A model generated the notes under the pieces. That model saw only the letters and a list, made by a program, of their open reading frames with translations, had not been told where the DNA came from and searched no databases. DNA of 64,000 nt from Boseongicola aestuarii (GTDB lineage Bacteria; Pseudomonadota; Alphaproteobacteria; Rhodobacterales; Rhodobacteraceae), in assembly GCF_900184815.1 (NCBI RefSeq), contig NZ_FXXQ01000004.1, positions 1 through 64,000 on the forward strand. The letters are read 5' to 3'. Each line of letters starts with the position of its first letter. Position 1 is the first letter of the stretch. Positions 44,323-51,880 of the stretch are shown piece by piece. Made by a program: the position numbers and the translations under genes.

Positions 44323-44982
44323 ATGCCCAGACGCACCCCCGGCACCTATACTGGACTGGAAGACTTGGGCCGTGTGCGCCTGTCGCCCTACTTTTACATG
44401 CGCGATTTCCTCTATTCCGAGATCGGCAATTTCTTCGGCAAACCGAACCTGCCTGTTGACCCCGACCTTGCCATCGCCGCGGGCAAGAAGCTTTGCGCGG
44501 CCATTCTCGATCCCATGACCGAAACCTTTGGCCCTCTCCATATCCGCTCGTCCTATCGCTCGCCCGACCTCAACCACTTTGGCGCGACGGAAGTGAAACC
44601 GCAGAAATGCGCCCGAAACGAGGCCAATTACGCCGGTCACATCTGGGACATTCGCGACGCAAAGGGCCGCATGGGAGCAACCGCGTCAATCGCCGTGCCG
44701 TGGTTCGCCGACCAGTTCGAAAAGGGTCGCGACTGGCGCGATCTGGCATGGTGGATTCACGACCATCTGGACTACCACCAGCTTTATTTCTTCCCCAAAC
44801 TCGCGGCCTTCAACGTCACTTGGCGGCAGGCCCCCGAACGTTCGATCCTGAGTTACGTCGCGCCTCGGGGAAAACTCTACGCCGACGGGCAAATACCGCC
44901 CGAGCCTGCGAAAACCCGAAAAGCCCGCTACGCCGATTTCCCGCCCTTCAAGGGCATCTCCTACCCAAAGGTTGCCGCGTGA
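44323..44982 (+). CDS. unknown protein, M15 peptidase-like motif order
   Basis: A 219-residue protein. LSPYFYMRDFLYSEI opens it; IRSSYRSPDLNHFGATEV then GHIWDIRDAKGRMG (about 92-130) have the order S-x-YRSP...H-x2-D seen in M15/hedgehog-type metal peptidases, and HDHLDYHQLYFFPKLAAFNVTW (about 150-172) could give the third ligand. The usual S-x-H-x(6)-D spacing is not preserved, so the fold is only suspected. The ATG at 44323 lies 4 bases after the dehydrogenase stop; the end overlaps the SDR start. It has no signal peptide. Confidence 0.65.
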   Translation: MPRRTPGTYTGLEDLGRVRLSPYFYMRDFLYSEIGNFFGKPNLPVDPDLAIAAGKKLCAAILDPMTETFGPLHIRSSYRSPDLNHFGATEVKPQKCARNEANYAGHIWDIRDAKGRMGATASIAVPWFADQFEKGRDWRDLAWWIHDHLDYHQLYFFPKLAAFNVTWRQAPERSILSYVAPRGKLYADGQIPPEPAKTRKARYADFPPFKGISYPKVAA

Positions 44983-45743
44983 CATTACCCAAAACACCTT
45001 CCTTCCGCCTCGACGGCAAACGCGCACTTGTCGCCGGAGCTTCCTCTGGCATCGGTGAAGGCTGCGCCGTCGCCCTGGCCGAGGCGGGTGCGCATGTGAC
45101 TTTGGCCGCGCGTCGCGAAGAACCGCTGAACGCCTTGGCGCGCACCATGCGGGCCGCTGGTTTTGACGCTGATATCCTGCCGCTTGACGTTGCAGACATC
45201 GCCGCGACCGACGCCAAGGTCTCGGCCCATGGCCCGTTCGATGTGCTGGTGAATTCCGCCGGTCTTGCCCGTCACAGCCCCGCGCTCGACACGACGCCGG
45301 AAGATTACGACGCCGTGACTGATCTCAATGTCAAAGGCGCTTATTTCCTCACCCGCACCGTCGCGCGCGGATTGATCGAGGCAAGAAAACCCGGCAGCCT
45401 GATCAATATTTCCAGCCAGATGGCCCACGTCGGCGGCATCGACCGCGCTGTTTACTGTGCCACCAAACATGCGGTCGAAGGCTTCACCAAATCCATGGCG
45501 ATTGAGTGGGGCAAACGCGGCATCCGCGTCAACACGATCTGCCCGACCTTCATCCGCACCCCCCTTACGGCGCAAACCTTCGAGAATCCCGAACGGGTCG
45601 CTTGGATCGAGGAAAAGATCAAAATGGGCCGCGTCGGGGAAGTCACCGATATCATGGGTGCCGTCGCCTATCTCGCATCCGACGCCGCGGCGCTGGTCAC
45701 TGGCGCGTCCCTTTTGATCGACGGAGGCTGGACCGCGGACTGA
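44979..45743 (+). CDS. SDR family NAD(P)-dependent oxidoreductase
   Basis: A 254-residue classical SDR: cofactor loop ALVAGASSGIGEG near 17-29, LDVAD, LVNSAGLARHS (N-x-A-G), NISSQMAHVGG (catalytic Ser), YCATKHAVEGF (Tyr-x3-Lys near 156-160) and C-terminal ASLLIDGGWTAD. GTG start overlaps the preceding stop (GTGA). In the cluster it would oxidise a secondary alcohol before or after the HisD-like step, comparable to HpsO in sulfopropanediol degradation (inference). Confidence 0.93.
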   Translation: MTLPKTPSFRLDGKRALVAGASSGIGEGCAVALAEAGAHVTLAARREEPLNALARTMRAAGFDADILPLDVADIAATDAKVSAHGPFDVLVNSAGLARHSPALDTTPEDYDAVTDLNVKGAYFLTRTVARGLIEARKPGSLINISSQMAHVGGIDRAVYCATKHAVEGFTKSMAIEWGKRGIRVNTICPTFIRTPLTAQTFENPERVAWIEEKIKMGRVGEVTDIMGAVAYLASDAAALVTGASLLIDGGWTAD

Positions 45744-46765
45744 TGGCTCAGGGCAAGATCACCTCTCTCGATGTGGCACGACTTGCGGGCGTCAGTCAGT
45801 CTGCCGTCAGCCGCGTATTCACCAAGGGCGCTTCGGCCAGCCCCGCAACGGCCGCCAAAGTGAAAAAAGCCGCGCTTGAACTTGGCTATCGCCCCAACCC
45901 AATCGCGCGTGCCATGATCACCGGAAAAAGCCGGATCATCGGCCTTCTGGTGGCCTATCTCGACAATCAGTTTTACCCAATCGCGCTTGAACGCCTGTCT
46001 GCCGCCTTGCAAGAACGCGGCTACCACATTCTTGTTTTCATGGCGAAAAACTCAACCGACGGGATCGAGGAAATTGTGCAGGAACTGCTCGACTATCAGG
46101 TCGACGGCATCATCGCCGCCAGCGTTTCAGTGAACGGTGCCCTCGCTGAACGCTGCGCGGATGCAGGGATCCCGGTCGTCTTGTTCAACCGCGGGCAGGA
46201 TGGCTCGGGCCTGTCGACCATCACCTCCGCCAATGTCGAAGGGGGGCGCAAAGTCGCCGATTTCCTCGTCGCGGGCGGGCATAGGCGCATCGCCCATATT
46301 GCCGGGTGGTCGGGCTCCTCGACAGGGCGGGATCGCCAACGCGGCCTGACCGAAGGCCTTGCCGCGCACGGACTTGAGCCCACTCACATTATCGACGGCA
46401 TGTACAACCGCGACACGGCCGCCGGAGCTGCGCGCCAGTTGATGGCGCTACCGGATCCTCCCCATGCCATCTTCGTCGGCAACGATCACATGGCCTTTGC
46501 AGTCATGGACGTGATCCGCAGCGATATGGGCTTGTCGATCCCGGGCGATGTCTCGATTGTCGGCTATGACGATGTGCCCCTCGCGGCCTGGGCGGCCTAT
46601 GACCTGACGACAGTGCGCCAGCCCGTGAACCGCATGGTCGAAGCCACCGTCGAGACACTTCTGGGCGAAATAGATTCCGCTGACCGCCCGGGCCAGAAAA
46701 CCGCTATCGAAGGGCCGCTCATCCTGCGCGGTTCTGCAAGAAAACCAATAGGATCAATGCCATGA
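45743..46765 (+). CDS. LacI family transcriptional regulator
   Basis: A 340-residue protein. The DNA-binding headpiece reads ITSLDVARLAGVSQSAVSRVFTKGASASPATAAKVKKAALELGYRPNPIARAM (5-58) and the sugar-binding type effector domain 62-335 includes DYQVDGIIAASV, FVGNDHMAFAVMDV and VSIVGYDDVPLAAW. The start shares bases with the SDR stop (TGATG). The two matching operators at 41141 and 41263 have the symmetric CG-centred form expected for this family, so it most likely controls both arms of the cluster in response to the substrate. Confidence 0.94.
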   Translation: MAQGKITSLDVARLAGVSQSAVSRVFTKGASASPATAAKVKKAALELGYRPNPIARAMITGKSRIIGLLVAYLDNQFYPIALERLSAALQERGYHILVFMAKNSTDGIEEIVQELLDYQVDGIIAASVSVNGALAERCADAGIPVVLFNRGQDGSGLSTITSANVEGGRKVADFLVAGGHRRIAHIAGWSGSSTGRDRQRGLTEGLAAHGLEPTHIIDGMYNRDTAAGAARQLMALPDPPHAIFVGNDHMAFAVMDVIRSDMGLSIPGDVSIVGYDDVPLAAWAAYDLTTVRQPVNRMVEATVETLLGEIDSADRPGQKTAIEGPLILRGSARKPIGSMP

Positions 46766-47730
46766 AGGGCTTCTCGAACCGCTGGAAAGACTTCCCCGAC
46801 TATATCATTGGCATAACTAAGGAGATCTGGGAGGACCGGGGCGTCGCGACGCTGGATCACTACTACGCGCCGAACATACCCGTGCGCTCCCCCATGGGCA
46901 TCCAGCAAGGCAACCTCGCGGTCAAAGCCTCGACCATGGCGACGATCAACGAGTTCCCGGACCGCGAACTTCTTGGTGAAGACGTCATCTATTCCGACGA
47001 TCCCGAGCATGGGCTTTTGTCGTCGCACCGGCTTTTGACCAAAGCCACGCACACCCAAGACGGTCAGTTCGGTCCCGCCACCGGCAAACACTGGGTCGTT
47101 CGCGTCATTGCCGATTGCGCGGCGAAGAACGACACGATCTATGACGAATGGCTGGTGCGCGACTATGGCGGAATCGTCCGACAGTTGGGCATGAACCCGC
47201 GCGAATACGCCGCCGGTCTGATCGAAAGCGAAGGCGGTGCGGCGTCGGCGAAGAAACCCTTCACGCCGGGCGATGACGTCGAGGGTGACTACAAGGGACG
47301 CGGCAATGACAACGAATGGGGTGTGGCCTATGCCAACTCTCTCAACCGCATCATGGGTCACGACTTCAACCATATCCTGGCCGACTGGGACCGCGCGGCG
47401 ATTGGCGAATATCCCGGCGCGCAGACGGCGTATGGCCGCGATGAGATGGTGAAATTCTGGATCGGCCTCAGGGCGTCCTTCCCGAACGCGACGTTCAACA
47501 TTCATCACCAGATCGGCATGGACGCCGATATGCTCAGCCCGCGCGCGGCGGTGCGTTGGTCTTTGGATGGTCTGCACGAAGGGTGGGGGACTTTCGGCAA
47601 ACCGACCGGCGTTCCTGTCCACGTCTTCGGCATGAGCCACGCCGAGTTCGGCCCCTGGGGCTTGCGCCGCGAGTTCGCGCTTTTTGATGAGGTTGCGATC
47701 TGGAAGCAGATTCTGATGGCCGCGGCATGA
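46762..47730 (+). CDS. double SnoaL-like (NTF2-fold) protein
   Basis: A 322-residue protein with two NTF2-like halves: about 18-155 (KEIWEDRGVATLDHYYAPNIPVRSPMGIQQG...THTQDGQFGPATGKHWVVRVIADCAAKNDTIYDEWLVRDYGGIVRQLGM) and about 190-320 (ILADWDRAAIGEYPGAQTAYGRDEMVKFWIGLRASFPNATFNIHHQIG...FGKPTGVPVHVFGMSHAEFGPWGLRREFALFDEVAIWKQIL). It overlaps the LacI gene by four bases and is followed by a Rhodobacteraceae-type repeat, which marks the end of this transcription unit. A cofactor-free lyase or isomerase role is inferred from the fold. Confidence 0.83.
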   Translation: MKGFSNRWKDFPDYIIGITKEIWEDRGVATLDHYYAPNIPVRSPMGIQQGNLAVKASTMATINEFPDRELLGEDVIYSDDPEHGLLSSHRLLTKATHTQDGQFGPATGKHWVVRVIADCAAKNDTIYDEWLVRDYGGIVRQLGMNPREYAAGLIESEGGAASAKKPFTPGDDVEGDYKGRGNDNEWGVAYANSLNRIMGHDFNHILADWDRAAIGEYPGAQTAYGRDEMVKFWIGLRASFPNATFNIHHQIGMDADMLSPRAAVRWSLDGLHEGWGTFGKPTGVPVHVFGMSHAEFGPWGLRREFALFDEVAIWKQILMAAA

Positions 47731-47767
47731 GCTTTGCATCTCATGTTGCGCCGGCTTTGCCGTCGCG

Positions 47768-47838
47768 AGGGGAGGGGGCCAGCCCCCTCTTGGCCTTTGG
47801 CCAATCCACCCCCGGGATATTTTTGCCAAAAAGAAAGA
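47768..47838 (+). repeat. Rhodobacteraceae-type interspersed hairpin repeat
   Basis: Two adjacent hairpins, GAGGGGGC-CA-GCCCCCTC (47772-47789) and TTGGCC-TTT-GGCCAA (47790-47804), are followed by CCACCCCCGGGATATTTTTGCC and AAAAAGAAAGATGAAG. I recall this arrangement (GC-rich hairpins, then CCCCGGGATATTT) from many intergenic sites in Rhodobacteraceae genomes. With its T-run it can also serve as a terminator after the SnoaL gene. Confidence 0.65.
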
Positions 47839-47877
47839 TGAAGGTCGCGTGATCGTAATGAAACAAGGAAGAAACGG

Positions 47878-48834
47878 ATGACATCCACGGCTCAAATCGT
47901 CCGCTATGGCGAGCTAAAGCCCTGCAGAACGGCTTTTATCGACGCCCATACGCCCGGCTCGGATCAAAAGGAAAACTTTACGATCATCGGTGGGGGCGTT
48001 TCGGAAAGTCCTGACCAGTATGTCCACATAGCCGACCCCATCGGTTTCAACATAGGGGCGGCAGGGCAACCGCCAAAGTGCCGTAACTCGCTGCATTCGC
48101 ATCGTACGGCCGAGGTGTTTTTCGTCGCCAAAGGCCGCTGGAGATTTTTCTGGGGCCGTTGGGGGGACGCGGGCGAGGTCGTGTTGCAGGAAGGTGATAT
48201 CTTCAACATCCCGACAGGTATCTTTCGGGGGTTCGAGAATATCGGCACCGACTACGGGATGATCATGGCGGTCCTTGGAGGCGACGATGCAGGCGGCGGG
48301 GTCATCTGGGCGCCGCAAGTAATCACCGATGCGGCCGAACATGGTCTGGTTCTGTCGGAGAAAGGTAAGCTTTACGACACCAAGAAAGGCCAGAAATTGC
48401 CTGAAGGTGTGCGCCCGATGGCGCTCCTTACCCAGCAGGAGTTGGCCGCTTTTCCAGAACCGACGACGCTGGACGTCGTGCCGCATTATGTGGCCCGCTA
48501 CTGGGACATGATGGCGCTTGCCGACAAGCAGCCGGCGCGTGTGATCGGTGAAAACGCGATGCTGCGCGACAAGCCCGGCTTCGAGATCGATTTCCTCACC
48601 CGCGGTTCAATTCCGGACGCGCCTTACAAGGTCGAAGTCAACGAAGTGGTGATGCCTGTGCGCGGACACTGGCACGCTGATGTTGATGGCGATGCGTATA
48701 CCCTCGCGCCCGGAGACACCTGTCTGATAAAGCCGGGCGCCCATCTGCGACTTGCACCCTCAATGACCGGCGAAAGCAGCCTATATCGCATTCGTGCCAC
48801 CAAAGATCCGGCAGGTCCCACATGGAAACCTTAG
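47878..48834 (+). CDS. bicupin protein
   Basis: A 318-residue protein with two cupin domains. The first, about 55-135, has the metal motif NSLHSHRTAEVFFVAKGRWRFFWG and EGDIFNIPTGIFRGFEN. The second, about 230-305, reads VEVNEVVMPVRGHWHADVDGDAYTLAPGDTCLIKPGAHLRL and keeps His residues. Bicupins include dioxygenases (gentisate, homogentisate-like) and isomerases. Its end overlaps the dipeptidase start by 13 bases. The substrate is unknown, but the position suggests the same catabolic programme as the SnoaL/ABC cluster. Confidence 0.82.
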   Translation: MTSTAQIVRYGELKPCRTAFIDAHTPGSDQKENFTIIGGGVSESPDQYVHIADPIGFNIGAAGQPPKCRNSLHSHRTAEVFFVAKGRWRFFWGRWGDAGEVVLQEGDIFNIPTGIFRGFENIGTDYGMIMAVLGGDDAGGGVIWAPQVITDAAEHGLVLSEKGKLYDTKKGQKLPEGVRPMALLTQQELAAFPEPTTLDVVPHYVARYWDMMALADKQPARVIGENAMLRDKPGFEIDFLTRGSIPDAPYKVEVNEVVMPVRGHWHADVDGDAYTLAPGDTCLIKPGAHLRLAPSMTGESSLYRIRATKDPAGPTWKP

Positions 48835-49865
48835 TCTTTGACGGGCATAACGATGCGCTCTCGCGTCTCTGGGGCGGCATGGTCGAACCTGTCACCGAGT
48901 TCGCCGGGACGAACGGCCACGTGAATGTTCCGAATTGCGCAAAGGGTGGCATGAAAGCCGGGTTCCTTGCCATTTACTCGCCGATGAATCGCGGCGTATT
49001 CGACTTTTCCAGCTTCGACCCGGCGATTTTCGACATGCCTATGCCGCCCATTATGGACGAAGCTGTTGCACTGACTTCGGCCATAGGGCAGGCCGCCATC
49101 GCCCGGGCGCTGCACGACGCCGGCCAGATCGAGATCGTCACCAATGCGCCCGGACTTGCGCAGGCCTTCATGGCCGACCCGATCGCCTGCGTTCTTCACC
49201 TCGAAGGCGCGGACTGCATCGGTCCTGATCTTTTGGCGCTCGACGCGCTTTACGCCCTCGGCCTCAGGTCGCTGGGGATCGTGTGGTCCCGTCCGACCAT
49301 TTTTGGCGATGGTGTGCCCTTTGGCCTCGGCCGCGACGGCGACACCGGCGCTGGTCTTACCGAGGACGGCAAACGCCTTGTGACCCGCTGCAAAGAGTTG
49401 GGCATCGTGGTCGATACCTCTCACCTGACGATGAAAGGTTTTTGGGATGTGGCCGAGACCGACGTCCCGCTTGTGGCCACGCACTCCAACGCTTGCGCGG
49501 TTTTGAACACCACGCGCAACCTGACCGATGACCAGCTTGCCGCCATCGGTGAAACCGGCGGCATCGCTGGCCTGAACTTCGGGACCATCTTCCTGACCGC
49601 CGAGGCCTGGAAAACTGGCAAGGCGCCGCTGGACGCCTGTATCAAGCACCTCGCCCACATGGTCGAGATCGCGGGCGAGGATCATGTCGCCTTGGGGTCC
49701 GACTTCGACGGTGCGCCATTGCCGGAGGGCATCGAAACGGCCGCTGATTTGCCCAAACTGGTTCAGGCGATGACCGACGCCGGGTTCGGGCAAACCCTGA
49801 TCGCCAAGATCACGCACGAGAACTGGCTTGCACACCTTGGAAGTCACTTTGACCGAAAATCGTAA
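48822..49865 (+). CDS. membrane dipeptidase (M19 family, renal dipeptidase type)
   Basis: A 347-residue zinc hydrolase without signal peptide. Ligands: DGHNDALSRLWGG (His and Asp, 8-10), LHLEGADCIG (bridging Glu near 126), VDTSHLTMKGFWDV (His near 203) and LVATHSNACAVLNTTRNLTDDQL (His near 224), then GSDFDG. The family cleaves dipeptides and related amide or lactam bonds. The start lies inside the bicupin gene, indicating coupling. In Rhodobacteraceae such genes accompany C1/betaine clusters; the substrate is not known. Confidence 0.92.
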   Translation: METLVFDGHNDALSRLWGGMVEPVTEFAGTNGHVNVPNCAKGGMKAGFLAIYSPMNRGVFDFSSFDPAIFDMPMPPIMDEAVALTSAIGQAAIARALHDAGQIEIVTNAPGLAQAFMADPIACVLHLEGADCIGPDLLALDALYALGLRSLGIVWSRPTIFGDGVPFGLGRDGDTGAGLTEDGKRLVTRCKELGIVVDTSHLTMKGFWDVAETDVPLVATHSNACAVLNTTRNLTDDQLAAIGETGGIAGLNFGTIFLTAEAWKTGKAPLDACIKHLAHMVEIAGEDHVALGSDFDGAPLPEGIETAADLPKLVQAMTDAGFGQTLIAKITHENWLAHLGSHFDRKS

Positions 49866-49888
49866 CGAAACCCTAAACATGAGAATGC

Positions 49889-49937
49889 GCGCACCGACGC
49901 AAAACCGAGGTTAAGCCGACGCGATACCGACATGTCA
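49889..49937 (+). repeat. four-unit 11-bp iteron array, copy 1
   Basis: Units starting at 49893, 49904, 49915 and 49926 (ACCGACG, ACCGAGG, GCCGACG, ACCGACA) are spaced exactly 11 bases. The whole block matches 59227-59275 at 41 of 49 positions. It lies in the 94-bp gap before the MetE-like gene. Confidence 0.8.
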
Positions 49938-49959
49938 AAAACCGAACGGAGCCCCGCCC

Positions 49960-51081
49960 ATGACCATCTTGTCCACCCACGTTGGAAGTCTCCCACGCAG
50001 TCAGGACGTCGTTGACCAAATCTTCGCCCGCGAGCGCAAAGAACCCTATGATACCAATACCTTCGACAAGATCATGACCGATCACGTCGACATACTGGTG
50101 CGCCGGCAGAAAGAGGCCGGGATCGACATTGTCAGCGACGGCGAGACTTCGAAAATCTCTTATGCCACCTACGTCAAGGATCGCTACACCGGCTTTGGCG
50201 GCGATAGCCCGCGAAACGCTCCCGCCGACCTGAAACTGTATCCAAGTTTCTTAAAACGCCTCGCAAATGACGGTGGCACCCCCAAGTACGCGCGGCCCAT
50301 GTGTGTGGGCGAAGTGAAGTCCAAAGGGCAGGGCGAGCTGGAAAAAGACATTGCTAATCTCAAAACCGCAATGGCTCATCATGGCGTCGAACGCGGCTTT
50401 ATGAACGCCGCTTCTCCGGGTGTTATCTCCCTGTTTTTGCAAAACGATTACTACAAGACCCGTGACGCCTATCTTGCCGCGCTCGCCGACGCGATGAAGG
50501 CGGAATACGAAACCATTGTCGCTTCGGGCCTTGATCTGCAACTTGATTGTCCCGACCTCGCGCTGTCTCGTCATATGTTGTTTACCGAATTGTCGGATGA
50601 TGAGTTCGTTAAGGTCGCCGCCAGCCATGTCGAGGCGCTCAATCACGCGCTTTCGGATGTGCCGCAGGACAAGGTTCGTATCCACATCTGCTGGGGCAAT
50701 TATGAGGGGCCCCATGTCTGCGACATCGACATGGCCAAAATGTTCGACACGCTGATGTCCGCCAAGGCGCGCTATACGCTCTTTGAAACCTCAAACCCGC
50801 GTCACGGTCACGAATGGACCGTTTTTCGCGACCGCAAAGCCGATATTCCAGACGACAAGATCCTCGTTCCGGGCGTTGTCGACACCACCACAAACTTTGT
50901 CGAGCACCCTGACCTTGTCCGGCAACGTGTTGAAAGATTTGTGGAAATTGTCGGTGCAGATCGCGTGATCGCGGGTTCGGACTGTGGCTTCGGCACCTTC
51001 GCGGGCTTTGGCGCGGTGGACCCGGAAATCGCCTGGGCCAAGCTCGAAACTCTCGCCAAAGGGGCTCACGCCGCGTCATGA
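49960..51081 (+). CDS. MetE C-terminal-domain-like (cobalamin-independent) methyltransferase
   Basis: A 373-residue protein corresponding to the catalytic C-terminal half of MetE. The zinc set is present: His242-x-Cys244 (IHICWGNY), Glu277 (LFETSN) and Cys342 (AGSDCGFGTF), and the barrel starts THVGSLPRS. Lacking the N-terminal MetE half that binds folylpolyglutamate, it probably uses another methyl donor. It overlaps a small hydrolase gene by four bases. It is one of four methyl-transfer genes in the window, together with the two homocysteine methyltransferases and the broken MttB gene. Confidence 0.9.
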   Translation: MTILSTHVGSLPRSQDVVDQIFARERKEPYDTNTFDKIMTDHVDILVRRQKEAGIDIVSDGETSKISYATYVKDRYTGFGGDSPRNAPADLKLYPSFLKRLANDGGTPKYARPMCVGEVKSKGQGELEKDIANLKTAMAHHGVERGFMNAASPGVISLFLQNDYYKTRDAYLAALADAMKAEYETIVASGLDLQLDCPDLALSRHMLFTELSDDEFVKVAASHVEALNHALSDVPQDKVRIHICWGNYEGPHVCDIDMAKMFDTLMSAKARYTLFETSNPRHGHEWTVFRDRKADIPDDKILVPGVVDTTTNFVEHPDLVRQRVERFVEIVGADRVIAGSDCGFGTFAGFGAVDPEIAWAKLETLAKGAHAAS

Positions 51082-51764
51082 CCCCTCTTGTTCTGATCCC
51101 CGGATTCATGTGCGACGGACGCCTGTTCGACCCGCAGGTCCGTGGTCTGCACAAGAACCACGACATCACCATCGCCATTCCAACCGAGCGCACCCTCGGC
51201 GAGATGGCGCGGTGCGTTCTCGACGATAATCCCGGCACATTCGCGCTGGGCGGCTTGTCTATGGGCGGTATCATCGCGCTCGAAATTCTCCGACTGGCGC
51301 CTGACCGGATCACCCGCCTCGCGCTTATGGACACGACCCCTCTGGCCGATGCGACGCAAAACTATGATATCCGCACCCGACAGATTGCAGACGTCCACGC
51401 AGGCCATCTGGAATCTGTTATGCGGGATGAGTTGAAGCCCGCCTATCTCGTTGAAAGTCGGTCGAAACCTGCCATCCTCGATCTCTGCATGGCGATGGCG
51501 AAATCGCTCGGACCGGACGTGTTTGAAGCGCAGTCCCTGGCGCTCAGGGATCGCGCGGATCTGCAAGGTGCGCTCGCCCATGCTCCCGAGCACACGCTGA
51601 TCCTGTATGGTGCGGAAGACCGGCTCTGTACGCCCGAGCGCCACCACCTGATGCATCGCCTTGCGCCGCACAGTCGGCTCGTCTCCATCGAAAAGGCGGG
51701 GCATCTGCCGACTTTGGAACGCCCGTTTCAGACCACCGCCGCCGTTCAAACCTGGCTCGCCTGA
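51078..51764 (+). CDS. alpha/beta hydrolase
   Basis: A 228-residue serine hydrolase: LVLIPGFMCDGRLF (oxyanion region), nucleophile elbow GGLSMGGIIA near 58-67 (Ser in G-x-S-x-G), acid in ILYGAEDRLCTPE near 175 and His in EKAGHLPTLERP near 204. The compact, cap-poor layout resembles small esterases. It overlaps the MetE-like gene by four bases and is probably co-translated; the substrate is unknown. Confidence 0.9.
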   Translation: MTPLVLIPGFMCDGRLFDPQVRGLHKNHDITIAIPTERTLGEMARCVLDDNPGTFALGGLSMGGIIALEILRLAPDRITRLALMDTTPLADATQNYDIRTRQIADVHAGHLESVMRDELKPAYLVESRSKPAILDLCMAMAKSLGPDVFEAQSLALRDRADLQGALAHAPEHTLILYGAEDRLCTPERHHLMHRLAPHSRLVSIEKAGHLPTLERPFQTTAAVQTWLA

Positions 51765-51794
51765 CCTGAACGCACGGCCCGGAATGTCGTTTTA

Positions 51795-51819
51795 AGACAA
51801 GTATTGGACATAATTGTCT
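51795..51819. promoter_or_regulatory. candidate operator/promoter region of the third FAD/GcvT operon
   Basis: AGACAA (51795-51800) and TTGTCT (51814-51819) form an inverted repeat with a 13-base spacer in an AT-rich patch 62 bases before the start at 51881. The TetR protein encoded at 55584 is a possible binder. Position-based inference. Confidence 0.35.
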
Positions 51820-51880
51820 AGTCTTCGTCCCGAAACTCCCGCAGGCTTCTTTCAAAAGCGCCCAAAGGGAGGGATCACAC

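Noticed and set aside
49866-49959. SAM or cobalamin riboswitch before the MetE-like gene
   Set aside because: The gap holds the 11-bp iteron array; no conserved riboswitch core was recognised. The other methyltransferase leaders are too short.
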